Shown here: one piece after another, positions 5,360-11,196 of the stretch
Position numbering within the stretch: position 1 is the stretch's first letter
Layout of the letters: each line of letters begins with the position of its first letter
Virus record (IMG/VR): IMGVR_UViG_3300025118_000118
Coordinates: 1 to 26,374 of that record
DNA length: 26,374 bases
DNA from: a virus
Direction: 5' to 3' (one strand)
Notes under the pieces: generated by a model
Seen by the model: only the letters and a program-made list of their open reading frames with translations
What the model was told of the DNA's origin: nothing
Databases searched by the model: none
Program-made: the position numbers and the translations under genes

Positions 5360-5401
5360 TCAGGGGCTGTCAGTGGGTAGTCAGGGGCTGTCAGTGGGTA
5401 G
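5360..5401 (+). repeat. 21-bp tandem repeat, two exact copies
   Basis: Bases 5360-5380 are repeated exactly and without spacer at 5381-5401. The unit contains CAGGGGCTGTCAGTGGGTAG. Partial echoes (GTCAGTAGGTA at 5285, TTAGTAGGTA at 5218) lie 70-140 bp upstream. It could be slippage or a binding site pair. Confidence 0.85.
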
Positions 5402-5645
5402 TATTCACCGATTGTACTATATACATATATTTCACAATTCCGATCAAAAACACATCAAAACCTGGCCGTTTACTCCCATTTACTACCTGATCCCTTCCTT
5501 TCCCGGTCTCCTCTTGATTATTCCTGCTACTGGATCTATGGCCCTGGTTCAGCTGCCTATTGCCTGCTCAGGATCAGGCACTAGCCTTACCCGGTATCGC
5601 CAGGTGAAAGTGACTTTTCCAGCTTTTCATAATACCTATAGGGAG

Positions 5646-5665
5646 ATCGGAGCAAATCGGAGCAA
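5646..5665 (+). repeat. 10-bp tandem repeat ATCGGAGCAA
   Basis: Two exact adjacent copies, 5646-5655 and 5656-5665, followed 13 bp later by a run of nine G (5679-5687). Function unknown. Confidence 0.7.
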
Positions 5666-5778
5666 ATTCGAGGGATGAGGGGGGGGGTGTTTTGTGGATG
5701 ATAGGGGGTAGCCCCCCGGGTTCGGGCGTGATTTGTGTATAATACAGGTACCCACCCCACACAAAAGCCCCCAAAATC

Positions 5779-5833
5779 TAAACGTGTAGTATATATCTAA
5801 CTATACTTATATACTACACGTTTATGGTACAAT
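5779..5833 (+). promoter_or_regulatory. Operator (17-bp inverted repeat) and leaderless promoter
   Basis: TAAACGTGTAGTATATA (5779-5795) is exactly inverted at 5808-5824, with a 12-nt spacer. It is followed at once by TGGTACAAT, an extended -10 (TACAAT 5828-5833). The ATG at 5840 is 6 nt further on, so transcription would start on the start codon itself, and no Shine-Dalgarno is present. The inverted repeat covers the -35 and spacer region, as expected for an operator bound by a dimeric repressor, perhaps the downstream gene's own product. Confidence 0.65.
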
Positions 5834-5839
5834 GCTCCC

Positions 5840-6070
5840 ATGCCTTTACGTAAAATATCTATGAAAGAAAAAGTCTTTGCTTATATCCCTAAGAGGGGGA
5901 ACATCCTCTCTAAAGCCCTATGCGCTTGCCTTGGGAAACCTCTCAACAGTATTTACATCCATTTGGTAGCTCTGGAGAAAGAGGAAAGAGTTGAAAGGGT
6001 TAAAGTGCCCGGGGCTACTGAAGGGCATGAGAAACTAGCCTGGCAGCGAAAAAAGGATTCGCAGGCCTGA
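5840..6070 (+). CDS. Small winged-helix-like regulator, probable autorepressor
   Basis: A 76-aa basic protein. 'MKEKVFAYIPKRGNILSKAL' then 'CACLGKPLNSIYIHLVALEK' and 'EERVERVKVPG' follow a winged-helix layout: helix 1 (MKEKVFAYI), helix 2 (ILSKALCACLG), recognition helix (PLNSIYIHLVALEKE) and a beta hairpin (RVERVKV). The MarR/IclR-type pattern 'L---LG-----IY-HL--LEKE--V' is evident. ATG 5840 gives a leaderless mRNA; ATG 5861 is an alternative start but has no ribosome site either. The 17-bp inverted repeat at its promoter is the likely operator. It precedes the 171-aa gene by 39 bp and may share its transcript. The fold call is by pattern only. Confidence 0.65.
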   Translation: MPLRKISMKEKVFAYIPKRGNILSKALCACLGKPLNSIYIHLVALEKEERVERVKVPGATEGHEKLAWQRKKDSQA

Positions 6071-6092
6071 CGGCCCGCTCACGGTACCAAAC

Positions 6093-6109
6093 CAGAAAGG
6101 ATAAACCTT
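6093..6109 (+). promoter_or_regulatory. Conserved leader on the opposite strand
   Basis: CAGAAAGGATAAACCTT directly precedes ATG 6110. It is the only + strand copy of the leader used by the leftward early operon, suggesting a shared origin or shared translational control. Confidence 0.65.
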
Positions 6110-6625
6110 ATGCAAGACCCTTTTAATATTAAAATACCTATCCTGGAGTCCCTACCGACAGATACTTTGGAGAATGTAAATGAACTCATAACACCCTTCG
6201 TAGAACCGGGTACCCAAATCCCCCACCACATTTTGGTAGCTACCCATAAAATAGCACAAGTTTCAGGGAATATTTTCAATGACCCTACAATAGCTAGATT
6301 CATTCAGGATAATGCCCCCTTGAATCAGCGCCTGGTCCCCCCGCCTAACACCCCCAAAGATCCTACAATCTACACAACCGAAGAAATTCTGGCTTCTCCC
6401 GCCCTACTTGAAAAAGTAAAACGTCATGAGATTATTATCCCAGACGATTTCCTTAGAACCGTCAGTGAGAATATAGCTAAAGCCCAGATGTATAAAAAGG
6501 TTCAAGATGGGGAAATTACTCTCGACTCCGAGTCTAAAACCCCCAAAGCTAACAGGGAAAGGAAAAAGGCCAACATCAAGAAACTTTTGGCCCAGAACCC
6601 TACCAACCCTAAAGATATGCTATAG
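6110..6625 (+). CDS. Hypothetical protein, 171 aa
   Basis: It starts MQDPFNIKIPILESLPTDTL. The N-terminal half is mixed with many prolines ('VPPPNTPKDPTIYTTEEILA'), then a helical stretch (residues about 108-130) and a strongly basic C-terminal tail with 'KANRERKKANIKKLL'. The basic tail suggests nucleic acid contact. Position before the terminase region and a size near small terminases (P22 gp3 is about 160 aa) make a small terminase conceivable. However, no HTH is evident, a divergent cassette separates it from the large subunit, and its leader is of the early type, so I do not assign it. The 75 bp after it, up to the convergent methyltransferase, hold no clear terminator. Confidence 0.72.
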   Translation: MQDPFNIKIPILESLPTDTLENVNELITPFVEPGTQIPHHILVATHKIAQVSGNIFNDPTIARFIQDNAPLNQRLVPPPNTPKDPTIYTTEEILASPALLEKVKRHEIIIPDDFLRTVSENIAKAQMYKKVQDGEITLDSESKTPKANRERKKANIKKLLAQNPTNPKDML

Positions 6626-6700
6626 TATAACTAATAATACCCTTAACGCCTCTACACAAAGCGCACCTTTTGGGGTTATTGCGTAAACCTTTGGCGGGGC

Positions 6701-7723
6701 CTACCAGCCCACTTGAGCGTCAGGGGTTTTCTTTTTCAATAATCCAGGTTGTTGGTTCTTTGTCGTAGATCGCCCCCTTTTTGTCTGGATTGACAAGGTG
6801 TTACGTTCCCAAAAAACGCCATCATCGTAACCTTGAATACTTGGCTCCGCTTTACTGAGCTCAAGTCGACGGAGAGCAAGGAGGCAATATTCTTCATTGA
6901 CTTCGATACCATAGAATTTCCTAGCAAGTTTATCTGCAACAATTGCTGTTGTACCACTTCCGAGAAACGGATCAAGGACTTGATCACCGGGTTTGGAACT
7001 CGCGAGTATCAACTTTGCTAGCAGCTTCTCACTCTTCTGTGTAGGATGGTCAGTATTTTCTGGCATTGACCAAAATGGTATTGTTATATCAGTCCACAAA
7101 TTTGACGGGTGTGTGTCCCTGAGGTTTCCAAGGTCTGAAGCATCCCAATCTTTCGGTTCTCCATTATCATCGCGATATGGTGCCACAACACGCCTTCGTA
7201 GCTTTACAGAGTCTACATTAAATTGATAGTCATCCGAATTGGTACAAAACCAAATATCTTCACTTGAATTTTTCCAATTTGCTTTTGCGCCCCGCCCCTT
7301 TTCACGCTCCCAAGTTATTCGATTTCGAACAATAAAATGTTGTGTCGCCGCTTCATAAATTGAGTGGGAGGTATGCCAGTCCCCACAAATATAGATACTT
7401 GCAGTTGGACTTAAAAGCGGTTTCAGATTACCTAATATCTTTGCCAGCCATTCTGTATAGTCTTTCGTATTCATTTTTGAAAATTTATTGCCATTAAATG
7501 TTTTATTAAGATTATAGGGTGGATCAAGGAAAAGCAGATCAATTGAAGATGGGCAAATTTTAAGTAAATAATCTCTATAATCCCCACATAAGATTAAATT
7601 TTTTTCATGTGAATCAACTTTTTCTTTATGCGCATAAAGTGTTTGTCTTAACCTCTCTTGATCTTCTGATGTTAGAGTAAGTGTCCGATTTCTCGGAGCC
7701 CTTGCCTTTTTATGTATTGCCAT
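6701..7723 (-). CDS. Beta-class DNA methyltransferase (adenine N6 or cytosine N4)
   Basis: A 340-aa protein that transfers methyl from S-adenosylmethionine to an exocyclic amino group in DNA. The catalytic motif IV 'LDPPYN' (67-71) precedes the cofactor-binding motif I 'DPFLGSGTT' (251-259), which defines the beta permutation. 'HPTQKSEKLL' (226-235) is the usual motif before it, and 'YGIEVNEEY' follows. DPPY favours adenine N6. No endonuclease is next to it, so it is an orphan, likely protecting phage DNA or altering regulation. Its start has AAGAAGGGAA upstream, located just after the stop of the truncated excisionase-like frame. The gene looks AT-richer than the late genes and lies in a - strand island, suggesting acquisition as a cassette. 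Confidence 0.88.
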   Translation of the reverse strand: MAIHKKARAPRNRTLTLTSEDQERLRQTLYAHKEKVDSHEKNLILCGDYRDYLLKICPSSIDLLFLDPPYNLNKTFNGNKFSKMNTKDYTEWLAKILGNLKPLLSPTASIYICGDWHTSHSIYEAATQHFIVRNRITWEREKGRGAKANWKNSSEDIWFCTNSDDYQFNVDSVKLRRRVVAPYRDDNGEPKDWDASDLGNLRDTHPSNLWTDITIPFWSMPENTDHPTQKSEKLLAKLILASSKPGDQVLDPFLGSGTTAIVADKLARKFYGIEVNEEYCLLALRRLELSKAEPSIQGYDDGVFWERNTLSIQTKRGRSTTKNQQPGLLKKKTPDAQVGW

Positions 7724-7735
7724 CGCTTCCCTTCT

Positions 7736-7873
7736 TTACCTCTCAAATTTGCTAATCCTAGGCTGAATTTTGACCCATTCGTCGATTTCTTCTCTATCAA
7801 ATCGCCACTGAGCTCCAATTTTAGTCGCAGGAATTTGCGGTCTGCTTACAAGGTATCTGCCAACCCAGGGGCT
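7736..7873 (-). pseudogene. Truncated excisionase-family (HTH_17-like) DNA-binding domain
   Basis: A - strand frame of 46 codons including the stop reads GRYLVSRPQIPATKIGAQWR then FDREEIDEWVKIQ before ISKFER. This matches the second half of the short excisionase/MerR-like domain ('LV-RG-IPA-KIG-QWRF-REEI-EW'). An in-frame stop lies at 7876-7874, there is no usual start codon, and the first helices are missing. It overlaps the end of the RHH gene in another frame and stops 12 nt before the methyltransferase ATG, the position of a former operon partner. It is best read as a 5'-deleted remnant; frameshifted expression from the RHH gene is possible but less likely. Confidence 0.6.
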
Positions 7874-8034
7874 CTACCCCTCCGCTGCTTTAGATCAGAA
7901 GATTCATACCACTCTCTAATAATGTTTCGCAGGGCTTCGCCTTTGCTTATACCCCCAAAATAGGCGGCTTTTTTAACGATCAAATCTTCTTCCAATGATA
8001 TTCTGGCGGTGAGGGTTTTATTGAGTGGGGGCAT
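7846..8034 (-). CDS. Ribbon-helix-helix (Arc/CopG-type) regulator
   Basis: A 62-aa protein from ATG 8034, preferred over ATG 8067 because AAGAGG lies just upstream and the -10 box for this strand (8063-8058) would lie downstream of the longer start. 'NKTLTARISLEEDLIVKKAA' then 'YFGGISKGEALRNIIREWYE' shows a beta strand with alternating residues (TLTARIS) followed by two helices separated by a G-I-S-K turn, as in RHH repressors. Such proteins bind short palindromes as dimers. The 12-bp palindrome between the divergent promoters at 8066-8077 is the obvious candidate, which would let it control itself and the terminase operon. The C terminus (RAPGLADTL) overlaps the excisionase remnant in another frame and may be a neo-end from the same rearrangement. 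Confidence 0.7.
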   Translation of the reverse strand: MPPLNKTLTARISLEEDLIVKKAAYFGGISKGEALRNIIREWYESSDLKQRRGRAPGLADTL

Positions 8035-8057
8035 TGGACCTCTTATATTTAAGTTAG

Positions 8058-8084
8058 ATTGTATCACGGTTTACCGTTTATACT
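8058..8084. promoter_or_regulatory. Divergent promoters with a shared operator
   Basis: On the - strand, TGATACAAT is an extended -10 (complement of 8058-8066) serving the RHH gene. On the + strand, TATACT (8079-8084) ends 6 nt before the terminase ATG at 8091, giving a leaderless late transcript. Between them ACGGTTTACCGT (8066-8077) has 5-bp arms ACGGT/ACCGT. One dimer bound there would touch both -10 regions. No strong -35 is visible for either direction. Confidence 0.6.
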
Positions 8085-8090
8085 CCAAGC

Positions 8091-9437
8091 ATGGATGCCT
8101 ACCAAGACAGTCCTTCCCAGTTGACCCTGCCTTATAAGTTTACTCCGCGTCCGTATCAGATTCCGGCCTTTAACACCACCAAATCAAGGATCGCGATCTG
8201 TTGGCACAGACGAGCAGGAAAAGACCTGCTTATGTGGAATAAGCTCATTGCCCGTACTATGACAAGAAAAGGGCTCCATGCTTATTACTTTCCAGAGGCG
8301 AGACTTGGCAGGGACGTTATATGGGATGGTATGGACAACCAGGGCAGACCCTTTATGGATTACCTGCCTTACAATCTCATCAAGAGGCGTGATTCCCAAA
8401 AGATGCACATTGAGACTACCAACGGGTCCATGATTAAGATCTTTGGTGTCGATCACATGACCAACGTAGGCACAAATCCCGTCACCGCCATCTTATCCGA
8501 ATACTCGGTCCAAGATCCTAAAGGCTGGCAGCTCCTGCGCCCCATCTTCAAGGCGAACAAGGGCCAAGTCATGTTTAACTTCACCCCCAGAGGGAAGAAT
8601 CATGCTCATGACCTCTCATTACTGGCACAGGAAAACCCCGACTGGTTCTATGAAATTCTCACAATTGAGGACACCGGACTCCTCAACCAAGATGATATGG
8701 ACGAAGAGCGCAAAACGGGAATGCCTGAAGATCTACTCCTGCAGGAATACTACTGCTCTTTCACACTATCACCACCTGGAGCCTATTACGCTGAACAAAT
8801 GATGGCGTTGGAAACCTCTCACCGTATTACCAAGACCACTCACGACCCCCGCTTACCAGTGCATACCGCCTGGGACATAGGGGTAAACGATCCGACTTGT
8901 ATCTGGTATTTTCAGGTTACAACAGGCGGTCTCTTAACCTTTATTGATTACTCCGAGATCTCAAGAGGGGACATTTACAAGGCCCTGGATGAGTTGAAGG
9001 AAAAGCCCTACAGATACGGCACTCACCTTGCGCCCCACGATATCAATGCCAAACACTTCTCAGCCAAATCTACCTCGAGAGAGATAGCTAAAAATCACGG
9101 GGTTAACCTGGTGGTAGTTCCAAAGACAGAAGTGTTTGAGGGGATCAGAACAACCCGCTCACTCTTGATGCGCTGTGTCTTTGATAAAGAGAAATGTCGC
9201 AGAGGAATCTCAGCGCTCAAGGATTATGCGTGTAAATGGGATGAAAAAAATCGTACCTACACAAAATCTCCAATTCATAACTGGGCTTCCCATGCTGCCG
9301 ATGCCCTCAGGGTACTGGCCACGGGAGAGCAGTTCTTAGGTAAATCAAACTTTGATAAGGATGACTTAACTCAGTCCAGATCAACAAGACCAAATTTTCA
9401 AACAAAGAGGCACCGATCAACTTGGATGGGTGCGTAA
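8091..9437 (+). CDS. Terminase large subunit
   Basis: A 448-aa protein, the ATPase-nuclease motor that cuts and packages phage DNA into the prohead. The ATPase half has a deviant Walker A 'HRRAGKD' (39-45), Walker B 'TAILSEYS' (132-139, catalytic Glu about 137) and the coupling motif 'FNFTPRG' (162-168). The RNase H-like nuclease half supplies acidic residues in 'AWDIGVNDPT' (Asp262), 'APHDINAK' (Asp317) and 'NWASHAADALR' (Asp404). The length is normal. The start has no Shine-Dalgarno and follows a -10 box by 6 nt, so it is probably leaderless. It opens the late operon. No small terminase gene precedes it on the same strand. Confidence 0.95.
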   Translation: MDAYQDSPSQLTLPYKFTPRPYQIPAFNTTKSRIAICWHRRAGKDLLMWNKLIARTMTRKGLHAYYFPEARLGRDVIWDGMDNQGRPFMDYLPYNLIKRRDSQKMHIETTNGSMIKIFGVDHMTNVGTNPVTAILSEYSVQDPKGWQLLRPIFKANKGQVMFNFTPRGKNHAHDLSLLAQENPDWFYEILTIEDTGLLNQDDMDEERKTGMPEDLLLQEYYCSFTLSPPGAYYAEQMMALETSHRITKTTHDPRLPVHTAWDIGVNDPTCIWYFQVTTGGLLTFIDYSEISRGDIYKALDELKEKPYRYGTHLAPHDINAKHFSAKSTSREIAKNHGVNLVVVPKTEVFEGIRTTRSLLMRCVFDKEKCRRGISALKDYACKWDEKNRTYTKSPIHNWASHAADALRVLATGEQFLGKSNFDKDDLTQSRSTRPNFQTKRHRSTWMGA

Positions 9438-9449
9438 AGGAGTAACATC

Positions 9450-9599
9450 ATGGAATACAAACCAAAATCAGAAGACAATCGGTTCTGGGGTGAAAACAAA
9501 GAAGTAGACCAACGCCAGACTCCCCCTAAAGAGGGTGGAAAAGGTACTGATTTCCTTCAGCCTGGTGGAAGCAAAGTCTCTCACGGTTCTAAGAAGTAA
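9450..9599 (+). CDS. 49-aa hydrophilic late protein
   Basis: ATG 9450 with AAAGGAG 7 nt upstream, 12 bp after the terminase stop. It starts MEYKPKSEDNRFWGENKEVD and is rich in Gly, Lys and Pro, ending GGSKVSHGSKK, so it is probably disordered. The good ribosome site and tight spacing support a real gene. A GC hairpin follows. No family is recognised. Confidence 0.65.
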   Translation: MEYKPKSEDNRFWGENKEVDQRQTPPKEGGKGTDFLQPGGSKVSHGSKK

Positions 9600-9611
9600 G
9601 AGAAGACACGC

Positions 9612-9624
9612 GGGCCTTCGGCCC
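9612..9624 (+). other. Small GC-rich intergenic hairpin
   Basis: GGGCC (9612-9616), loop TTC, GGCCC (9620-9624), then TTGTCT. There is no proper T tract, so it is probably an mRNA stabiliser or weak attenuator between the terminase unit and the structural genes. Confidence 0.4.
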
Positions 9625-9646
9625 TTGTCTAAGTGAGGAATTTAAC

Positions 9647-9973
9647 ATGATCCCTATGGAATTAAGCGGTGCTCCGGGTATCCGCAAAAAAGCCGATAGT
9701 GTAGCTGTTGCCAAGCTTACAGCAGGAGGCGCGGCGGTCGCGATCACTGTTCCTACCGACATAGGCAGGGATAAGCCGAGGTATGCCTTCTTTAGTAAGA
9801 CTGACGACTTCTGGTGCAACGTGGACGTTACAGCTGTAGTACCGGCGGCAACGTCTCAGGCAAACAGCACCAACCCCGTCTTTAACCCACAAGCACTTCA
9901 TATTGAGGGCTCGACTACCATCAGTCTGATCTCTGAGTTTGACTGCAGCGTGGTAGTGGAGTTCTTCAGGTAA
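9647..9973 (+). CDS. Small beta-rich late protein, possible capsid decoration
   Basis: A 108-aa protein starting MIPMELSGAPGIRKKADSVA, with GAGGAA upstream of the ATG. It alternates short hydrophobic strands ('AVAKLTAGGAAVAITVPT', 'YAFFSKTDDFWCNVDVTAVV', 'ISLISEFDCSVVVEFF'), typical of an all-beta virion accessory protein. The layout is similar in style to the 111-aa gene at 23998. It has two Cys and no signal peptide. The position after terminase suggests a virion or head component, but the role is inferred only. Confidence 0.7.
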   Translation: MIPMELSGAPGIRKKADSVAVAKLTAGGAAVAITVPTDIGRDKPRYAFFSKTDDFWCNVDVTAVVPAATSQANSTNPVFNPQALHIEGSTTISLISEFDCSVVVEFFR

Positions 9974-9977
9974 AGCT

Positions 9978-10319
9978 ATGACTTATCTAATTCCGGCCCA
10001 ACCCCCTAGCCCTAAGTCTGTTGGGGCAAAGCGTATAGCCAACCATACGGACGGCGCTCTTAGTGCCGCCGTGGGAAGCCTATACAAGTTTCGTCTGACG
10101 GAAGCTATTACAGTTACGCTGCCCGAGACCCCGGCAGATGGTTCAACCATTGATATTCTCGATGCCCTTGAGAATTTCAACACTTATAATGTGACGGTTG
10201 CGGCTTCAGGGTCAGATACGATCCAATCCGGCGGGGAAACACTTTCAGACGATGGGCTATCCATCCAGTATGTTTACGATACAGCTACTACTAGCTGGAG
10301 ATTGAGGAGGGTAACGTAG
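9978..10319 (+). CDS. Small structural protein with fibre-tip-like beta module
   Basis: A 113-aa protein starting MTYLIPAQPPSPKSVGAKRI. From residue about 30 it has 'SLYKFRLTEAITVTLPETPA' then 'DGSTIDILDALENFNTYNVT' and a C-terminal 'YDTATTSWRLRRV'. This is a module that also ends the 481-aa fibre and, more loosely, the 202-aa fibre-like protein. I know such modules as C-terminal or attachment domains in phage fibres and small virion proteins. Here the module stands almost alone after a Pro-rich N terminus. It starts 5 nt after the previous stop, and its TAG overlaps the next gene's GTG. Confidence 0.7.
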   Translation: MTYLIPAQPPSPKSVGAKRIANHTDGALSAAVGSLYKFRLTEAITVTLPETPADGSTIDILDALENFNTYNVTVAASGSDTIQSGGETLSDDGLSIQYVYDTATTSWRLRRVT

Positions 10320-10552
10320 TGAAGAACCATATCACCAATGATTCCTGGGAAGCTGAGTATGACTCAAACACCCTGGCTGAAGCTGAGGCGATTAAAGCGG
10401 ATTCGGCAAGACATGACAGGGCTAAAAGGGCTGCGGCACAAAAGGCACAAGACCTGAGGAAACAAGCGGATCACATGGAAGACGCTACCAAGTCCTCGGA
10501 TACCAAAGGGCCTGTCAGAGAAAGTCTTGATCTCAACAAGGTAGGTGGATAA
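10319..10552 (+). CDS. Ala/Lys-rich helical late protein, 77 aa
   Basis: GTG start sharing its G with the previous TAG stop; GAGGAGGG lies about 7 nt upstream and fixes this start. The protein begins MKNHITNDSWEAEYDSNTLA and continues as a charged Ala-rich helix ('KADSARHDRAKRAAAQKAQDL'). It looks like a coiled or extended helix with no hydrophobic core. A small assembly or chaperone role next to the fibre genes is possible; no family is recognised. Confidence 0.68.
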   Translation: MKNHITNDSWEAEYDSNTLAEAEAIKADSARHDRAKRAAAQKAQDLRKQADHMEDATKSSDTKGPVRESLDLNKVGG

Positions 10553-10554
10553 AC

Positions 10555-11163
10555 ATGGTCCGGTTCCTTATCCTCCTTTTAACCCTAACTCTACCTGCCT
10601 TTTCCGCTTCTCCTTTCAAGTGGAAGAAGTCACACGACAAGGATGCTGGGGCCTATATCGGATTGGATAAGCTCAGACCGACCACGGACACCACGCCTTT
10701 TAAAATTCAGAACAAAGCAGGTTCCTCAGACATAATGATTATTGACCTCGGCACTATGCAGATAGGGGTCAAGAAAACTCCTACTCAGGATCTTGATGTT
10801 GATGGAACAGTTAAAGCTACCAGTTTTATAGGGGATGGATCACAACTCTCAGGTCTTGAGGTAACAGGTGCGGCTCTGCCCTCTTTCACAGTTACTTCAA
10901 CAGACCACCAGGCACTTACTAAACAGTACGTCCTTGTTGATTCTAATGTACAGGCCATTGAAGTTACCCCGCCTGTTACATCTGTAGGAAACTGGTTTGT
11001 AGTAGCAGATATTGGCCAGGCGAGTGTAAACCCAATTCGAGTTCTGACCAACGGTTCAAAAATCATGAGTTCAACCAATAACATTCTTATTGACGCTGAT
11101 CGCGTATTCGTGAAGTTCGTCTACGCTGATGTGACTAGAGGATGGATTATAGAGGGTCCGTAG
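10555..11163 (+). CDS. Fibre-like protein with Sec signal peptide (202 aa)
   Basis: The N terminus MVRFLILLLTLTLPAFSA is a classic signal peptide (Arg, then a Leu-rich core, then AFSA with cleavage after residue 18). The mature part contains 'LDVDGTVKATSFIGDGSQLS' (about 80-100), a motif of trimeric fibre and adhesin proteins, and a C-terminal beta module with 'PIRVLTNGSKIMSS' and 'DVTRGWIIEGP'. AGGTGG precedes the ATG, 2 nt after the previous stop. Virion fibres normally carry no signal peptide, so this could be a secreted or surface protein, or a fibre with a hydrophobic anchor. It is the first of three such genes in a row. Confidence 0.75.
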   Translation: MVRFLILLLTLTLPAFSASPFKWKKSHDKDAGAYIGLDKLRPTTDTTPFKIQNKAGSSDIMIIDLGTMQIGVKKTPTQDLDVDGTVKATSFIGDGSQLSGLEVTGAALPSFTVTSTDHQALTKQYVLVDSNVQAIEVTPPVTSVGNWFVVADIGQASVNPIRVLTNGSKIMSSTNNILIDADRVFVKFVYADVTRGWIIEGP

Positions 11164-11196
11164 GTTCGGCCCCGTTTATTAGGAGGCGAAATCGCT

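Larger units (their letters stand above)
4282..5778. other. 1.5-kb non-coding control region, candidate origin
   Basis: No open frame here has a ribosome site or plausible composition. The left edge is AT-rich (runs of AT at about 4288-4302 and 4372-4380). The rest is G/T-rich on the + strand. The motif TATTTTAG recurs at 4348-4355, 4461-4468, 5032-5039 and 5084-5091. A family of TATGAGTCACCC repeats in both orientations fills 4564-5018. Further small repeats lie at 5360-5401 and 5646-5665, with GC hairpins near 5704-5716. The region separates the leftward replication operon from the rightward genes. Origin or transcription-control function is inferred from AT-rich sequence plus repeats at a divergence point, next to replication genes. 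Confidence 0.5.

Noticed and set aside
5629-5646. CATAATACCTATAGGGAGA resembles a T7 RNA polymerase promoter
   Set aside because: The two recognisable halves (TAATAC and CTATAGGGAGA) are 6 bp too close compared with the T7 consensus, no similar copies were seen elsewhere, and no phage RNA polymerase gene is in the window.
5373-5678. 101-codon open frame on + in the non-coding region
   Set aside because: It starts inside the 21-bp tandem repeat, has no ribosome site and its composition is not protein-like.
5738-5743. TATAAT as a further promoter upstream of 5840
   Set aside because: No -35 or TGn extension, and the nearer TGGTACAAT next to the 17-bp inverted repeat explains the downstream gene better.
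6110-6625. 171-aa protein as small terminase subunit
   Set aside because: Size and position are suggestive, but no HTH is visible, a divergent cassette separates it from the large subunit and its leader matches the early operon.
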